DNA from: Polyangiaceae bacterium | GTDB lineage: Bacteria; Myxococcota_A; Polyangia; Polyangiales; Polyangiaceae | Length of the DNA stretch: 64,000 bases | NCBI GenBank assembly: GCA_015075635.1 | Contig: JABTUA010000003.1 | Location: 2,046,001-2,110,000 of the forward strand | Reading direction: 5' to 3' | In this document: piece after piece, positions 51,969 through 61,019 of the stretch | Numbering within the stretch: the first letter of the stretch is position 1 | How the letters are laid out: every line of letters starts with the position of its first letter | Position numbers and translations under genes: made by a program | The notes under the pieces: generated by a model | What the model was told of the DNA's origin: nothing | Database searches by the model: none | The model's input: only the letters and a program-made list of their open reading frames with translations

Positions 51969-53077
51969 GAATCCCTCGCGATGTTGACGCGCAAGATCTC
52001 CGAGGTTCCGCCGCCGATCAGCACGAAGCGAGCGTCCCGCAGGTAGCGCTGGATCGGGCTCTCGGCGGCGAAGCCGTAGCTCGCGGTGACGCGCGCGGCG
52101 CGATCGCAGATGCGGTGCGCCGCCTCCGAGGCGAAGAGCTTGGCCATGCTGGCCTCGCGGGCGTTGGGCAGCTTCTGATCGCTGCGCCAGGCGGCCCACT
52201 GGGTCAGGCGCCGCGCGGCTTCTAGGTCCGTGGCCATCTCGGCCAGGTGCTCCTGCACCAGCTCGAAGCGCTCGATGGGTCTTCCGAACTGCTGGCGCTC
52301 GGAGGCGTAGCGCTTCGCCTCCTCGTAGGCCGCGCGCCCGACGCCCAGCGCCAGGGCCGCGGTCACCACGCGGATCTCCGCCAGGATCTCCCTGAGGTAC
52401 TTGGTGCCGCTCTCCGGATCGCCGAGCACCGCGCTCGCGGGCACGTCCGAGAGGTGGACCTCGGAGGTGAGGGAAGAGCGCACGCCGAGCTTCTCGATGG
52501 GCCGCCCGAGCTCCAGGCCGGGAGCCCCGCGCTCGACCAGGAACACGCCCAGGCTCTCCTTGCCCGTGCGCGCGAACACCGTGAAGAAGTCCGCCACCGG
52601 CGCCGAGGTGACCCAGGTCTTGTTGCCGCTGAGCAGCCAGCGCTCGCCGCTCTGCTTCGCGCTGGTGGTCATGGAGAACAGATCGCTGCCCGCGTTCGGC
52701 TCGGTCATGCAGATGGCGCCGATCTTCTTGCCGGCGAAGGCAGGGCGGAGCAGGCGCTCGTGGTGATCGGCGCTGCCGAAGCGAAACACGAACCAGGTAC
52801 CCATCAAGGACTGCATCGTGCAGGCCGCAGCGACCGAGAGGCTGCCCCAGGCGAGCTCCTCGACGGCGAGCGCGCAGGAAACGATGTCCGCGCCGCTGCC
52901 GTGCGGCTCCGGGTAGCGCATGCCGAAGAAGCCGAGCTCGCCCACGCGCTCGAACAACGCCCGCGGGAACTCTGGCTGCTCGTCCAGAGCCCGAGCGCGC
53001 GGGCGGATCTCTTTGTCCGCGAAGTCGTGGAAAGTCTTCTGGATCGCGGCCTGCTCGCTCGACAGGGAGAAGTCCAT
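51965..53077 (-). CDS. Acyl-CoA dehydrogenase
   Basis: A 370-aa flavoprotein of the acyl-CoA dehydrogenase family: GAICMTEPNAGSDL, GNKTWVTSAPVADFF, and the C-terminal FVLIGGGTSEILRVNIARD. A Glu in GFAAESPIQRYLRDAR is at the usual base position. In the proposed pathway it would oxidise, or oxidatively decarboxylate, the malonyl-CoA-type mutase product. It overlaps both neighbours by ATGA. Confidence 0.92.
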   Translation of the reverse strand: MDFSLSSEQAAIQKTFHDFADKEIRPRARALDEQPEFPRALFERVGELGFFGMRYPEPHGSGADIVSCALAVEELAWGSLSVAAACTMQSLMGTWFVFRFGSADHHERLLRPAFAGKKIGAICMTEPNAGSDLFSMTTSAKQSGERWLLSGNKTWVTSAPVADFFTVFARTGKESLGVFLVERGAPGLELGRPIEKLGVRSSLTSEVHLSDVPASAVLGDPESGTKYLREILAEIRVVTAALALGVGRAAYEEAKRYASERQQFGRPIERFELVQEHLAEMATDLEAARRLTQWAAWRSDQKLPNAREASMAKLFASEAAHRICDRAARVTASYGFAAESPIQRYLRDARFVLIGGGTSEILRVNIARDS

Positions 53078-54828
53078 CAGCTCCTCCCGCGCAAGCGCGC
53101 CGTCTCGGCCTGGTCCACTTGCCAGGTCTTGGGATCCACCGCGACGCCGTAGCGCTCGCTCGCCGCCGCGAGGCTCACGATGCCGTCCCGCACCTCGCGC
53201 GCGACTTGGTCGGCCGGGCGCTCGTGCGGCGAGCCGTGGCCGCCGCCGCCGCCGGCCTGCTGCACGTAGAGCGTGCCGGCGGGCACGCCGCGCACGTGGT
53301 CTTTGGTGGTGGCGCGGTAGCGCGTGCCGTCCGGGTACTCGAGGTCGATGAAGTTCAGCGTCCCGCTCTCGCCGCCGTCGAGGCCGAACGCCGGCTCCAC
53401 GTCGCCGTCGCCGAAGGTCACGATCTGCGTGTCGGCGCCACCCACCAGGTAGCGCGTCTCGACACCGAGACCGCCACGCTGCCGGCCTGGGCCCGCCGAG
53501 TCGCACAGGTACTCGTGGGAGATGAGCCGGTGCGGAGTGATCTGCTCGAACATCTCGTAGTCCTGGTCCAGTACGCCACCGGAGGCGTCGATCATGCCGA
53601 TGTGGTCGTAGCCGTCGGCGTCCGGCAGCGCACCGGAGCCGCCCTTCAGGCCCATGAACAGGATGTCGACGTAGGTCTCCTTGGTGTCCTGACCCTTTCG
53701 CGTGTCGCGCCCCGTGGAGAGCGAGCACAAGAGCTGGTTCCAGCCCGCCGTGACGCGCTCCGGGATCACCGGCGCGAGCGCCCGCATGATGGCGTCCGCG
53801 TTGTTCGGGCACAGGTGGTTGCCGAAGGTGGTCGCGGCCGGGTACGCGGCGTTGAGCAGCGTGCCCTCCGGGATGACGATCTCGATGGGCTCGATCATGC
53901 CTTGGTTGTGCGGGATGCGCGGGTCCACCATCTGAAGGAACGTGAGCACCGTGGCCGAGGCGCTGGAGGTGAACGTGCCGTTGACGAAGCCCGTGGTCTG
54001 CGGATCCGTCTCCGAGTAGTCGAAGCGGATGTGCCCGCCCTGAACCGTGATGGTGACCCGCACCTGGTGCTTGGAGCCGGGGTGGTGGCCGTCGAAGTGG
54101 GAGGTAGCCTCGCCCTTGTAGACGCCGTCGGGGATCTTCTGGATCTCCGCCTCCATCAGCTTGCGGGTGGACTCGAACAACGCCTGCTTGTGCGCCGCGA
54201 AGCTCTCGAGCCCGTATTTCTCCACCAGCGCCTTGAGCCGGCGCTCGCCCACGGTGCAGCTGCCGATCTCGGCGCGCATGTCCTCCTGCACGATGGGCAG
54301 GCGGATGTTGGCGAAGATGAGATCCCAGACGTCGCGGCGGAGCTTGCCCCGCTCGTAGACCTTCACCGCGGGGATGCGCAGCGCCTCCTGCCAGACCTCG
54401 GTGGCGGCCGGGTTGTAGCCGCCGCGCACCGCGCCGCCGATGTCCGCCTGGTGCCCCTTGCAGGCGGCCCAGCCGATCAGCTCGTCACCCAGGAAGATGG
54501 GCTTGAAGGCCGCGACGTCGTTGTTCTGGTTGCCGAACGAGAACACGTCGTTGTGGAAGAAGACGTCGCCCGGGTAGACGTTGCCGGCGAACTTCTCGGC
54601 GATGTGGCGGCACACGGGCGAGAGCGAGAAGCTCAGGATGGGCAGGTTCTCGGTCTGCTCCAGCATGTTGCCTTCGGCGTCGTAGAGCCCGGTCACGAAG
54701 TCTCGTGCCTCGCACAGGATGGGCGAGCGGCTGCTCCGCTCCATGCTGATGCTCATCTCGTCGGTGATGGCGCGCAGGGCTCGGCCAAGGATGCTCACCA
54801 GGACCTTGTCGACGGCGACCTTGCTCAT
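53077..54828 (-). CDS. Hydantoinase B / oxoprolinase beta-type subunit
   Basis: A 583-aa HyuB-family subunit (ATP-dependent lactam or hydantoin hydrolase; also acetone carboxylase type). Typical segments are ISMERSSRSPILCEARDFVTGLYD, GDVFFHNDVFSFGNQNNDV, GWAACKGHQADIGG and HFDGHHPGSKHQV. It acts with HyuA to open a cyclic amide at the cost of ATP. It is co-translated with HyuA (4-base overlap). Confidence 0.93.
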   Translation of the reverse strand: MSKVAVDKVLVSILGRALRAITDEMSISMERSSRSPILCEARDFVTGLYDAEGNMLEQTENLPILSFSLSPVCRHIAEKFAGNVYPGDVFFHNDVFSFGNQNNDVAAFKPIFLGDELIGWAACKGHQADIGGAVRGGYNPAATEVWQEALRIPAVKVYERGKLRRDVWDLIFANIRLPIVQEDMRAEIGSCTVGERRLKALVEKYGLESFAAHKQALFESTRKLMEAEIQKIPDGVYKGEATSHFDGHHPGSKHQVRVTITVQGGHIRFDYSETDPQTTGFVNGTFTSSASATVLTFLQMVDPRIPHNQGMIEPIEIVIPEGTLLNAAYPAATTFGNHLCPNNADAIMRALAPVIPERVTAGWNQLLCSLSTGRDTRKGQDTKETYVDILFMGLKGGSGALPDADGYDHIGMIDASGGVLDQDYEMFEQITPHRLISHEYLCDSAGPGRQRGGLGVETRYLVGGADTQIVTFGDGDVEPAFGLDGGESGTLNFIDLEYPDGTRYRATTKDHVRGVPAGTLYVQQAGGGGGHGSPHERPADQVAREVRDGIVSLAAASERYGVAVDPKTWQVDQAETARLRGRS

Positions 54829-56912
54829 GATGCCCTCCGCTCTACGACGGCGGTGCCGTAGTCGTCGAAACGCGCGTCGTAGGCGGCGCTGACGAAGATG
54901 GTGGTGTCGGTGCGCTCGATCAGAGCGGGGCCGGAGATGCGGTTCCCGGCCCGCAGGGCGTGCCCGTCGAACACCGAGAGCTCCTCGAACTGGTCGCGCT
55001 CCGGCACGTAGGCGCGGCGGGATTTCTTCCTCGCGTGGCTCGCGTCGGCGGTCCCCGCCGGCAGGCGTGGCAGCGCGGGTTTGTCCACTCGGCCGACGCT
55101 CTTCACGCGCACGTTGATCAGCTCCACGGGCGTACCCTCCGCGCTGAGCTCGTAGCCGTAGAGCCGGTCGTGCTCGCGGTGGAAGGCGGCGATCATGCTG
55201 GACCAGTCACCCCGCTCGATCGCGTCCAGAGACACGGGCACCGTGACCTCGTGGTACTGCTTCAGGTAGCGCAGATCGAGGGCCACGCGCTGCTCGATGC
55301 GGTCCGCCGGGACGTCGGCGCGCCGGAGCTGCGCCTCGCCGTGACGGGTGAGCTCCCCGACCACGCCTTGCAGGCGCTCCTTGGGCAGCTTCTCGAGCTC
55401 GGAGATGCAGGAGCGCACGAAGTCGTGCTGCTGGTCGGTGAGCAGCATGCCCGCCGCGCAGAGCACCGAGGCCACCGGTGGCACCAGCACCACCGGGATG
55501 TCGAGCTCGCTGGCGATGGCCGTGCCGTGGAGGGAGCCGGCGCCACCCGCGACGACCATCGGGAACTCGCGCGGGTCGAGCCCACGCTTCACCGTGATCT
55601 CGCGCACGCCGTGGGCCATGTTCGAGTTGATCACGCGGTACATACCGACGGCCGCGCGCTCCACGTCGAGGCCCAGGGGCTCGGCCACGTGCCGGGCGAT
55701 GGCGGTGCGGGAGGCGTCGGCGTCGAGTCTCAGCTCGCCGCCGGCGAAGTAGCTCGGGTCGAGGTATCCGAGCACCACGTTGGCGTCGGTGCAAGTCGGC
55801 AGCTGCCCGCCGCGGCCGTAGCAGGCGGGGCCGGGATCGGCGCCCGCCGACTCGGGGCCCATGCGCAAGAGGCCGCCGGCGTCCACGCGCCCGATGCTGC
55901 CGCCGCCGGCGCCGATGGTGACGATGTCGAGCATCGGCAGCGCGATGCGAAGGCGCGCGATCTCGCCCTCCGCCTTGAGCTCCACCGAGCCGCCGCGCAC
56001 CAGCGAGGCGTCGAAGCTGGTGCCCCCCATGTCCACCACCAGGCAGTCCTCGAAGCCCGACGGGCCCGCCCAGGCCGCCGCGGCGCGCGGGGCGGCGGCG
56101 GGACCCGAGAGCAGCGTCGCGGCCGGCTTCTTCGCGGTCGCGTCTGGCAGGGCCACGCCGCCGCTCGACTGCATGATCAAGAGCGAGCCGCGGAAGCCGG
56201 CCTCTGCCAGGCGTCCCGTCAGCGCGCGCAGGTAGTCGCGCAGCACCGGGCCCACGAAGGCGTCCAGGGTGGTGGTCGAGACGCGGTTGTAGAAGCGCAC
56301 CGCGGGCAGGACCTCGCTCGACACGCTGACGAACGCCTCGGGCAGCTCGCGGCGCAGCGCCTCGGCGGCGGCCTGCTCGTGCTCCGGGCTGACGAAGGCG
56401 TTCATGAAGCACACGGCCACGCTGGTCACGCCCTCCTGGCGGAACAGCTCTGCGGCCTCCTTCACGTCGTCGAGGCAGAGCGGCTCGAGCTCTCGGCCGG
56501 CGTAGTCCAGGCGGCCTCGCACCGGGCGCCGCAGGTAGCGCGGCACCAGCGGCAGGACGTTGCCGAGGCGGTTGTCGTACTGGTCCTCGCGGATGCCGCG
56601 GCGCATCTCCAGGGCGTCGCGCACGCCCAGGGTGGTGACGAGGCCGGTCTTCGCGCCCCGACGCGTGAGCGTGGCGTTCGTGGTGACCGTGGTCCCGTGC
56701 ACGATCGCGGTCAGTCGCTCCGCGAAGTCCCGCTGCGAGAGCCCCATCGCCTTGGCGACGCTGCTCACGCCGTCGAGCACGCCGATGCTCGGGTCCTTCG
56801 GGGTGGAGAGCACTTTGAAGCTCCGGGTCTCGCCGGCGCTCGTCCACAAGAACAGATCCGTGAACGTCCCGCCGACGTCGATGCCGAGCTTGTAGGTCTG
56901 GTCGTTCGCCAT
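54825..56912 (-). CDS. Hydantoinase A / oxoprolinase alpha-type subunit
   Basis: A 695-aa HyuA-family ATPase subunit: LGIDVGGTFTDLFLW at the N-terminus, VHGTTVTTNATLTRRGAKTGLVTT, VVDMGGTSFDASLV, and GAGGGSIG. It uses ATP to activate the amide for ring opening. ATG 56912 overlaps the iorB stop as TGATG. Pairing with a ring-hydroxylating molybdenum enzyme points to a lactam substrate made from an N-heterocycle. Confidence 0.93.
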   Translation of the reverse strand: MANDQTYKLGIDVGGTFTDLFLWTSAGETRSFKVLSTPKDPSIGVLDGVSSVAKAMGLSQRDFAERLTAIVHGTTVTTNATLTRRGAKTGLVTTLGVRDALEMRRGIREDQYDNRLGNVLPLVPRYLRRPVRGRLDYAGRELEPLCLDDVKEAAELFRQEGVTSVAVCFMNAFVSPEHEQAAAEALRRELPEAFVSVSSEVLPAVRFYNRVSTTTLDAFVGPVLRDYLRALTGRLAEAGFRGSLLIMQSSGGVALPDATAKKPAATLLSGPAAAPRAAAAWAGPSGFEDCLVVDMGGTSFDASLVRGGSVELKAEGEIARLRIALPMLDIVTIGAGGGSIGRVDAGGLLRMGPESAGADPGPACYGRGGQLPTCTDANVVLGYLDPSYFAGGELRLDADASRTAIARHVAEPLGLDVERAAVGMYRVINSNMAHGVREITVKRGLDPREFPMVVAGGAGSLHGTAIASELDIPVVLVPPVASVLCAAGMLLTDQQHDFVRSCISELEKLPKERLQGVVGELTRHGEAQLRRADVPADRIEQRVALDLRYLKQYHEVTVPVSLDAIERGDWSSMIAAFHREHDRLYGYELSAEGTPVELINVRVKSVGRVDKPALPRLPAGTADASHARKKSRRAYVPERDQFEELSVFDGHALRAGNRISGPALIERTDTTIFVSAAYDARFDDYGTAVVERRAS

Positions 56913-57538
56913 CACACCCTAGCCTCCCTGGCAGAGCCTCGCTCGGCGCGCACCGCGTCGCGTCCGAGCAAAAATGCCTTCGCGTTGGCCTCCGCGAATT
57001 TCTTCCCGCAGCGCGTCGCGATGGCGTCGAGCAGCGACGCCTCGCCGACCGGCAGGAGCCCGAGGCCCGCGGCGGCGCCCAGCATCAGCACGTTGAGCGT
57101 GCGAGTCTCGCCCGCGGCGCCGACCAACGCCGGCGCGTCGATCACGTGGGTCTCCCCGGCGACGTCGCGGAGCGCGGCGACGATCTGCTCGGCGTCGGGC
57201 ACGAGCGCGTCGTCGAGCACCGCCTGGAACGGCAAGACGACGTGGCGATTCGTCACCACGCGCGTGCGCGGGCCCATGGAAGGCACGGCCCTGAGCGCCT
57301 CGAGCGGCTCGAAGGCGACCACCACGTCCATCTCGTCGCCGGCGGCGTGGGAGCTCTCGGCCTCGCCGAAGATGGCCGTGCAACTCACGCTGCCGCCGCG
57401 CTGGCTCATGCCGTGGAGCTGGCCCACGACGACCGGCTTTCCTTCCGCGTGGGCCGCCATGCCGAGGATCTGAGCGGCGGCGAGCACGCCCTGACCGCCC
57501 ATGCCGACCAACAGGACCTGGTGGCGCTTCACGGACAT
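56912..57538 (-). CDS. iorB: Indolepyruvate oxidoreductase beta subunit (IorB-like)
   Basis: A 208-aa gamma-type domain protein of the 2-oxoacid:ferredoxin oxidoreductases (VLLVGMGGQGVLAAAQILGMAAHAEG, HGMSQRGGSVSCTAIFG), as in IorB. With IorA it converts aryl pyruvates such as indolepyruvate to the aryl-acetyl-CoA. It overlaps IorA by 10 bases and HyuA by 3. Confidence 0.88.
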   Translation of the reverse strand: MSVKRHQVLLVGMGGQGVLAAAQILGMAAHAEGKPVVVGQLHGMSQRGGSVSCTAIFGEAESSHAAGDEMDVVVAFEPLEALRAVPSMGPRTRVVTNRHVVLPFQAVLDDALVPDAEQIVAALRDVAGETHVIDAPALVGAAGETRTLNVLMLGAAAGLGLLPVGEASLLDAIATRCGKKFAEANAKAFLLGRDAVRAERGSAREARV

Positions 57539-60500
57539 GGAGCCCCCGCGGGTGAGAGCGCGCGGTTCGAGCAGACGTCCGCACAAACGCCGCAGCCGAT
57601 GCACCAGACCGGGTCCACGACCACGTGCTCGCGGCTCGGGTCCATGCCGATGGCGGGGCAGCCGAGCGCCTCGATGCAGGCGCGGCAGTTGCCGCACAGG
57701 CCGCACTGCAAGCAGCGCCGGGCTTCCTCGCGGGCGTCCGCCGCCGAGAGCCCTCGCACCACCTCGCCCATGCCGCGGAGGCGAGCGTCCAGCTCCAGCT
57801 CCGCTGGGAAGCGGCGCGGGCGTACGGGCGCGCGCGCGCTGACCAACGCGCGCTTCTTCGGCAGCTCAGGCGGGGGCCGCCGATCCGCCACCTCCGCTCC
57901 CGACAGCTCGCGGTCGATGGCCCAGGCTGCGCGCAGGCCCCAGCCGATGGCGTTGGTGACGGTGCGCTCCCCGAACACCACGTCGCCGCCGGCGAACACG
58001 CCGGGCAGCGAGGTGTGGCCCGTGAGCGCATCCACCCGAACGAGGCCGTTCGGATCGCGCTCCAGCTGGCTCGTCTCGAGCGCCGCCGGATCGGGCTCCT
58101 GCCCGATGGCGACGATCACCAGATCGCAGGCCAGTCGCTGCTCGGCGCCGTCCGCGAGCCGCGCGACCACCAGCGCGCTCGGCTCCACGCGCACGGGCCG
58201 CACGGTGGTGAAGAGGACCACCCCTTCGTGCTCTGCCGCGGTGATCTCGTCGCAGAGGGCCGGCATGGCGCTCGGCTTCTCCAGGCAGGCGATGCTGACC
58301 GAGCTCGCCCCCTTGCGCAGGGCGCTCCGCGCCGCGTCGATGGCCGCGTTACCGCCGCCGATGACCACCACGCACGAGCCGGCGGGCACGTTCAGGCCGA
58401 GCCGCACTGCGCGCAAGTAGCGCAGGGCTTCGATGGTCTCCGGGGCCGCGGGGTCGCTCGCGCCCGGAAGCTCGAGCGTCTTGCCGCGGTGAGCGCCGAT
58501 GGCCAGGAACACCGCGCGGTAGCGCGCGCGAAGCTCGTCGAGCCGGAGCTCCACACCCAAGCGCTGCCCGCCGACGAAGCTCACCCCGAGGCCGAGCACT
58601 CGCTCGATGTCGCGCGACACACTGTGCTCCGGCAGGCGGTACTCGGGGATGCCGTGGGTCAAGAGCCCGCCCGGGCGCGCTTCGGCGTCGAACAGCGTCA
58701 CCGCGTAGCCGCGCACCGCCAGGTCGTGCGCCGCGGCGAGCCCCGCGGCCCCCGCGCCCACCACCGCGACCTCGAGGCCGTTCGAGGGCTGCCTTTCCAC
58801 GTCGAGGAGCTCCGGTCGCTCCGCCTCGGCCCAGTCCACCAGGTAGCGCTTCAGATCATTGATGGCGACCGGCTCGTCGAGGCCGTGCCGAACGCAGCCG
58901 TCTTCGCACGGGCGATCGCACACCCGGCACACCGAGTGAGGCAGCGGCGTTCGGGCCATCACGTGCCGCAGCGCTTCGACGTGCTCGCCCGCGGCGAGGT
59001 GGCCGGCGTAGCCTTGGATGCACAGCGAGAGCGGGCAGCGCTCGGCGCAAGGAGCCACGTCGGACTCGAGCCGGAGGTGGCCCTTCTGCGAAGCCACGCG
59101 CGCCAAGTTCCGCTCGAAGCCCTCGGTGATGGGGACGTCGCAACGGAGCTTCAGCTCGGCCCGACCGCAGGTCCGGCAGCGCTCGGTCTCCGCCACGTAA
59201 GCCGGCTTCTTCTGGGCGCTGCCGTTCTCGCGCGCGGCGTTGACCGGGCAGGGGCGGCGCACGACGACCACGCTCGTGCCCGGCGCGCCCCTTGCCCGGC
59301 GGAACGCGGCGCTCGAGGCCTCGAGCTCATAGGGATCGATGGTCTCGACGTGTCGCGCGCCGAGCGCTCGCGCGACGTCCTCGATGCGCTGCTCGCGGGT
59401 CGGGCTCTCCTGGAAGCCGGTCATCGCCGTGATCTCGTTGTCCAGCACCACCGCCACGACGTTCGCGTTCTCCTTGATGGAGTCGAGCAGCGCCGGCATG
59501 CCGGCGTGGAAGAACGTCGAGTCCCCCATGAAGCCGACGGTGCGCTTGCCGGTGACCTTGGCCACCCCAGCTGCCAGCGTGAAGCCGGCGCCCATGCACA
59601 AGAGGGCGTCGGCGGTGCTGAGCGGCGGCGCGTAGCCCAGCGTGTAGCAGCCGATGTCGCTCATGTAGATCTGGTCCTCGTCGAACGCGGCGCGCGCGGC
59701 GACGAAGGCCGCGCGGTGCGGGCAGCCAGGGCACAAGGACGGCGCTCGGGGCGGAACCACGGGCAGGGCTGGCTTCTTGCGGGGCGGCTGCCCCACACCG
59801 AACGCGTCGTGGAGCGCGCGCTGGACGACGTCGGCGCCGTATTCGAACTCCTCCGGCAGGTGGCCGGAGTGCTTGCCGAGCACCGTGAGCGAGAGGCCGT
59901 GGCGAGCGCTCAGCGCGAACAGCGCGTTCTCCAGGAACGGGGACAGCTCCTCCACCACCAGGAGGCGCTCGACCCCGCGAAGCGCCTCGACGATCTGGGC
60001 CTCCGGCAGCGGGTAGACCGTGCCGAGGCGCCACAGCGCCACGCGCTCGGAGGCGCCCGCGAGGGCTAGCAGATCCGCCGCGGTCGCGGCGGGCGCGCCG
60101 CTGGCGAGCACGACGTGCTTGCCCCGTCCGTGCTGCTGGAAGAAGCCGGAGCGCGCCATCCAGGCCCGGGCGACCTCCACGCGCTCCTTGAGCTCGAGGC
60201 GCATGCGCCGCGCGTTGGCTGGAACGGGTACATGTCGGGCGGGGTCTCGCACGAAGCCGGTGACGCGCTTCGGGCGGAGCTCGCCGAGGCGAACTGCTCC
60301 GCGCGAGTGAGCGACACGCGTCGTGGTTCGGAGCAGCACGGGCAGCCGGCACTCTTCCGAGAGCTCGAACGCGGCACGGGTCATCGCGTGCGCCTCCGCA
60401 GGGGTGCTCGGATCTAGGATCGGCAAGTGCAACATCGGGCCGAGGTGCCGCTGATCGGCCTCGTTCGGGCTGGTGTGGCATGAAGGATCGCCCGCGCTGA

Positions 60501-60882
60501 CGACCACCATGCCGGCCTCGACGCCGACGTAGGGAATGGTCGAGATCGGGTCACCGGCGACCATCAGCCCGAGGTGCTTCATCGCCGTGAGCGAGCGGGC
60601 GCCGGCGAGCGCCGCGGCGAAGGCCAGCTCGAGCGCGACCTTCTCGTTGACCGAGTACTCGAACGCGATGTCTCTCGAGCGCGCGATGCGCGAGAAACCA
60701 TCGGTGATCTCCGACGACGGCGTGCCGGGGTAGCCCGCGACGAACGCCACTCCCGCCTCGAGCGCGCCGCGCACGATGGCGTCGTTGCCGAGCAGGTGCG
60801 CGGTGCTGCCGACTCGGTCCTCGACGAGCGGCTCTCCGGAGCTCGGGTGAGACCGCCTCCCCTGTGTGCTCTCCCGGTCCAC
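57529..60882 (-). CDS. Indolepyruvate oxidoreductase alpha subunit (IorA) fused to GltD-like NAD(P)H module
   Basis: An 1117-aa fusion. Residues 1 to about 540 are IorA: pyrimidine and PP domains with the thiamin-diphosphate motif GDS...N (FMGDSTFF near 451, VLDNEI). Residues about 560-1030 match the GltD subunit of glutamate synthase: Cys-rich cluster region (CAERCPLSLC, CRVCDRPCEDGC), FAD motif VVGAGAAG near 702 and NAD(P) motif VIGGGNAA near 839. The end is the IorA-type 2[4Fe-4S] domain (CLQCGLCGNCRACIEALGC, CIGCGVCADVC). IorA normally lacks the GltD part, so this enzyme probably reduces NAD(P)+ directly. The GTG start is the only sensible one. Confidence 0.87.
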   Translation of the reverse strand: MDRESTQGRRSHPSSGEPLVEDRVGSTAHLLGNDAIVRGALEAGVAFVAGYPGTPSSEITDGFSRIARSRDIAFEYSVNEKVALELAFAAALAGARSLTAMKHLGLMVAGDPISTIPYVGVEAGMVVVSAGDPSCHTSPNEADQRHLGPMLHLPILDPSTPAEAHAMTRAAFELSEECRLPVLLRTTTRVAHSRGAVRLGELRPKRVTGFVRDPARHVPVPANARRMRLELKERVEVARAWMARSGFFQQHGRGKHVVLASGAPAATAADLLALAGASERVALWRLGTVYPLPEAQIVEALRGVERLLVVEELSPFLENALFALSARHGLSLTVLGKHSGHLPEEFEYGADVVQRALHDAFGVGQPPRKKPALPVVPPRAPSLCPGCPHRAAFVAARAAFDEDQIYMSDIGCYTLGYAPPLSTADALLCMGAGFTLAAGVAKVTGKRTVGFMGDSTFFHAGMPALLDSIKENANVVAVVLDNEITAMTGFQESPTREQRIEDVARALGARHVETIDPYELEASSAAFRRARGAPGTSVVVVRRPCPVNAARENGSAQKKPAYVAETERCRTCGRAELKLRCDVPITEGFERNLARVASQKGHLRLESDVAPCAERCPLSLCIQGYAGHLAAGEHVEALRHVMARTPLPHSVCRVCDRPCEDGCVRHGLDEPVAINDLKRYLVDWAEAERPELLDVERQPSNGLEVAVVGAGAAGLAAAHDLAVRGYAVTLFDAEARPGGLLTHGIPEYRLPEHSVSRDIERVLGLGVSFVGGQRLGVELRLDELRARYRAVFLAIGAHRGKTLELPGASDPAAPETIEALRYLRAVRLGLNVPAGSCVVVIGGGNAAIDAARSALRKGASSVSIACLEKPSAMPALCDEITAAEHEGVVLFTTVRPVRVEPSALVVARLADGAEQRLACDLVIVAIGQEPDPAALETSQLERDPNGLVRVDALTGHTSLPGVFAGGDVVFGERTVTNAIGWGLRAAWAIDRELSGAEVADRRPPPELPKKRALVSARAPVRPRRFPAELELDARLRGMGEVVRGLSAADAREEARRCLQCGLCGNCRACIEALGCPAIGMDPSREHVVVDPVWCIGCGVCADVCSNRALSPAGAPCP

Positions 60883-60914
60883 CTGCTTGTCGTTCCACGC
60901 CTCGCGAGACGCCT

Positions 60915-60932
60915 ACATGACCCCGATCATGT
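60915..60932. promoter_or_regulatory. 18-bp palindromic operator candidate
   Basis: ACATGA and TCATGT flank six bases (CCCCGA) in the divergent region, ending 33 bases before the iorA fusion start. Size and position suit a dimeric regulator (TetR, GntR or PaaX type) controlling the catabolic genes and perhaps the kinase. No such regulator gene is in view. Confidence 0.5.
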
Positions 60933-61019
60933 TTCAAATGCCGCGTCGCGTCGTCGTCGCGGAATCGGCCGCACGCGGCACCTTCGGGATTGGCCTATGA
61001 TCCGTCGTCGGGTGGCGAA

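Noticed and set aside
53119..60069. Several 500-840 codon open frames on the + strand opposite hyuB, hyuA, iorB and the IorA fusion
   Set aside because: All are low-complexity (Ala, Arg, His, Val rich) shadows of clear enzymes on the minus strand.
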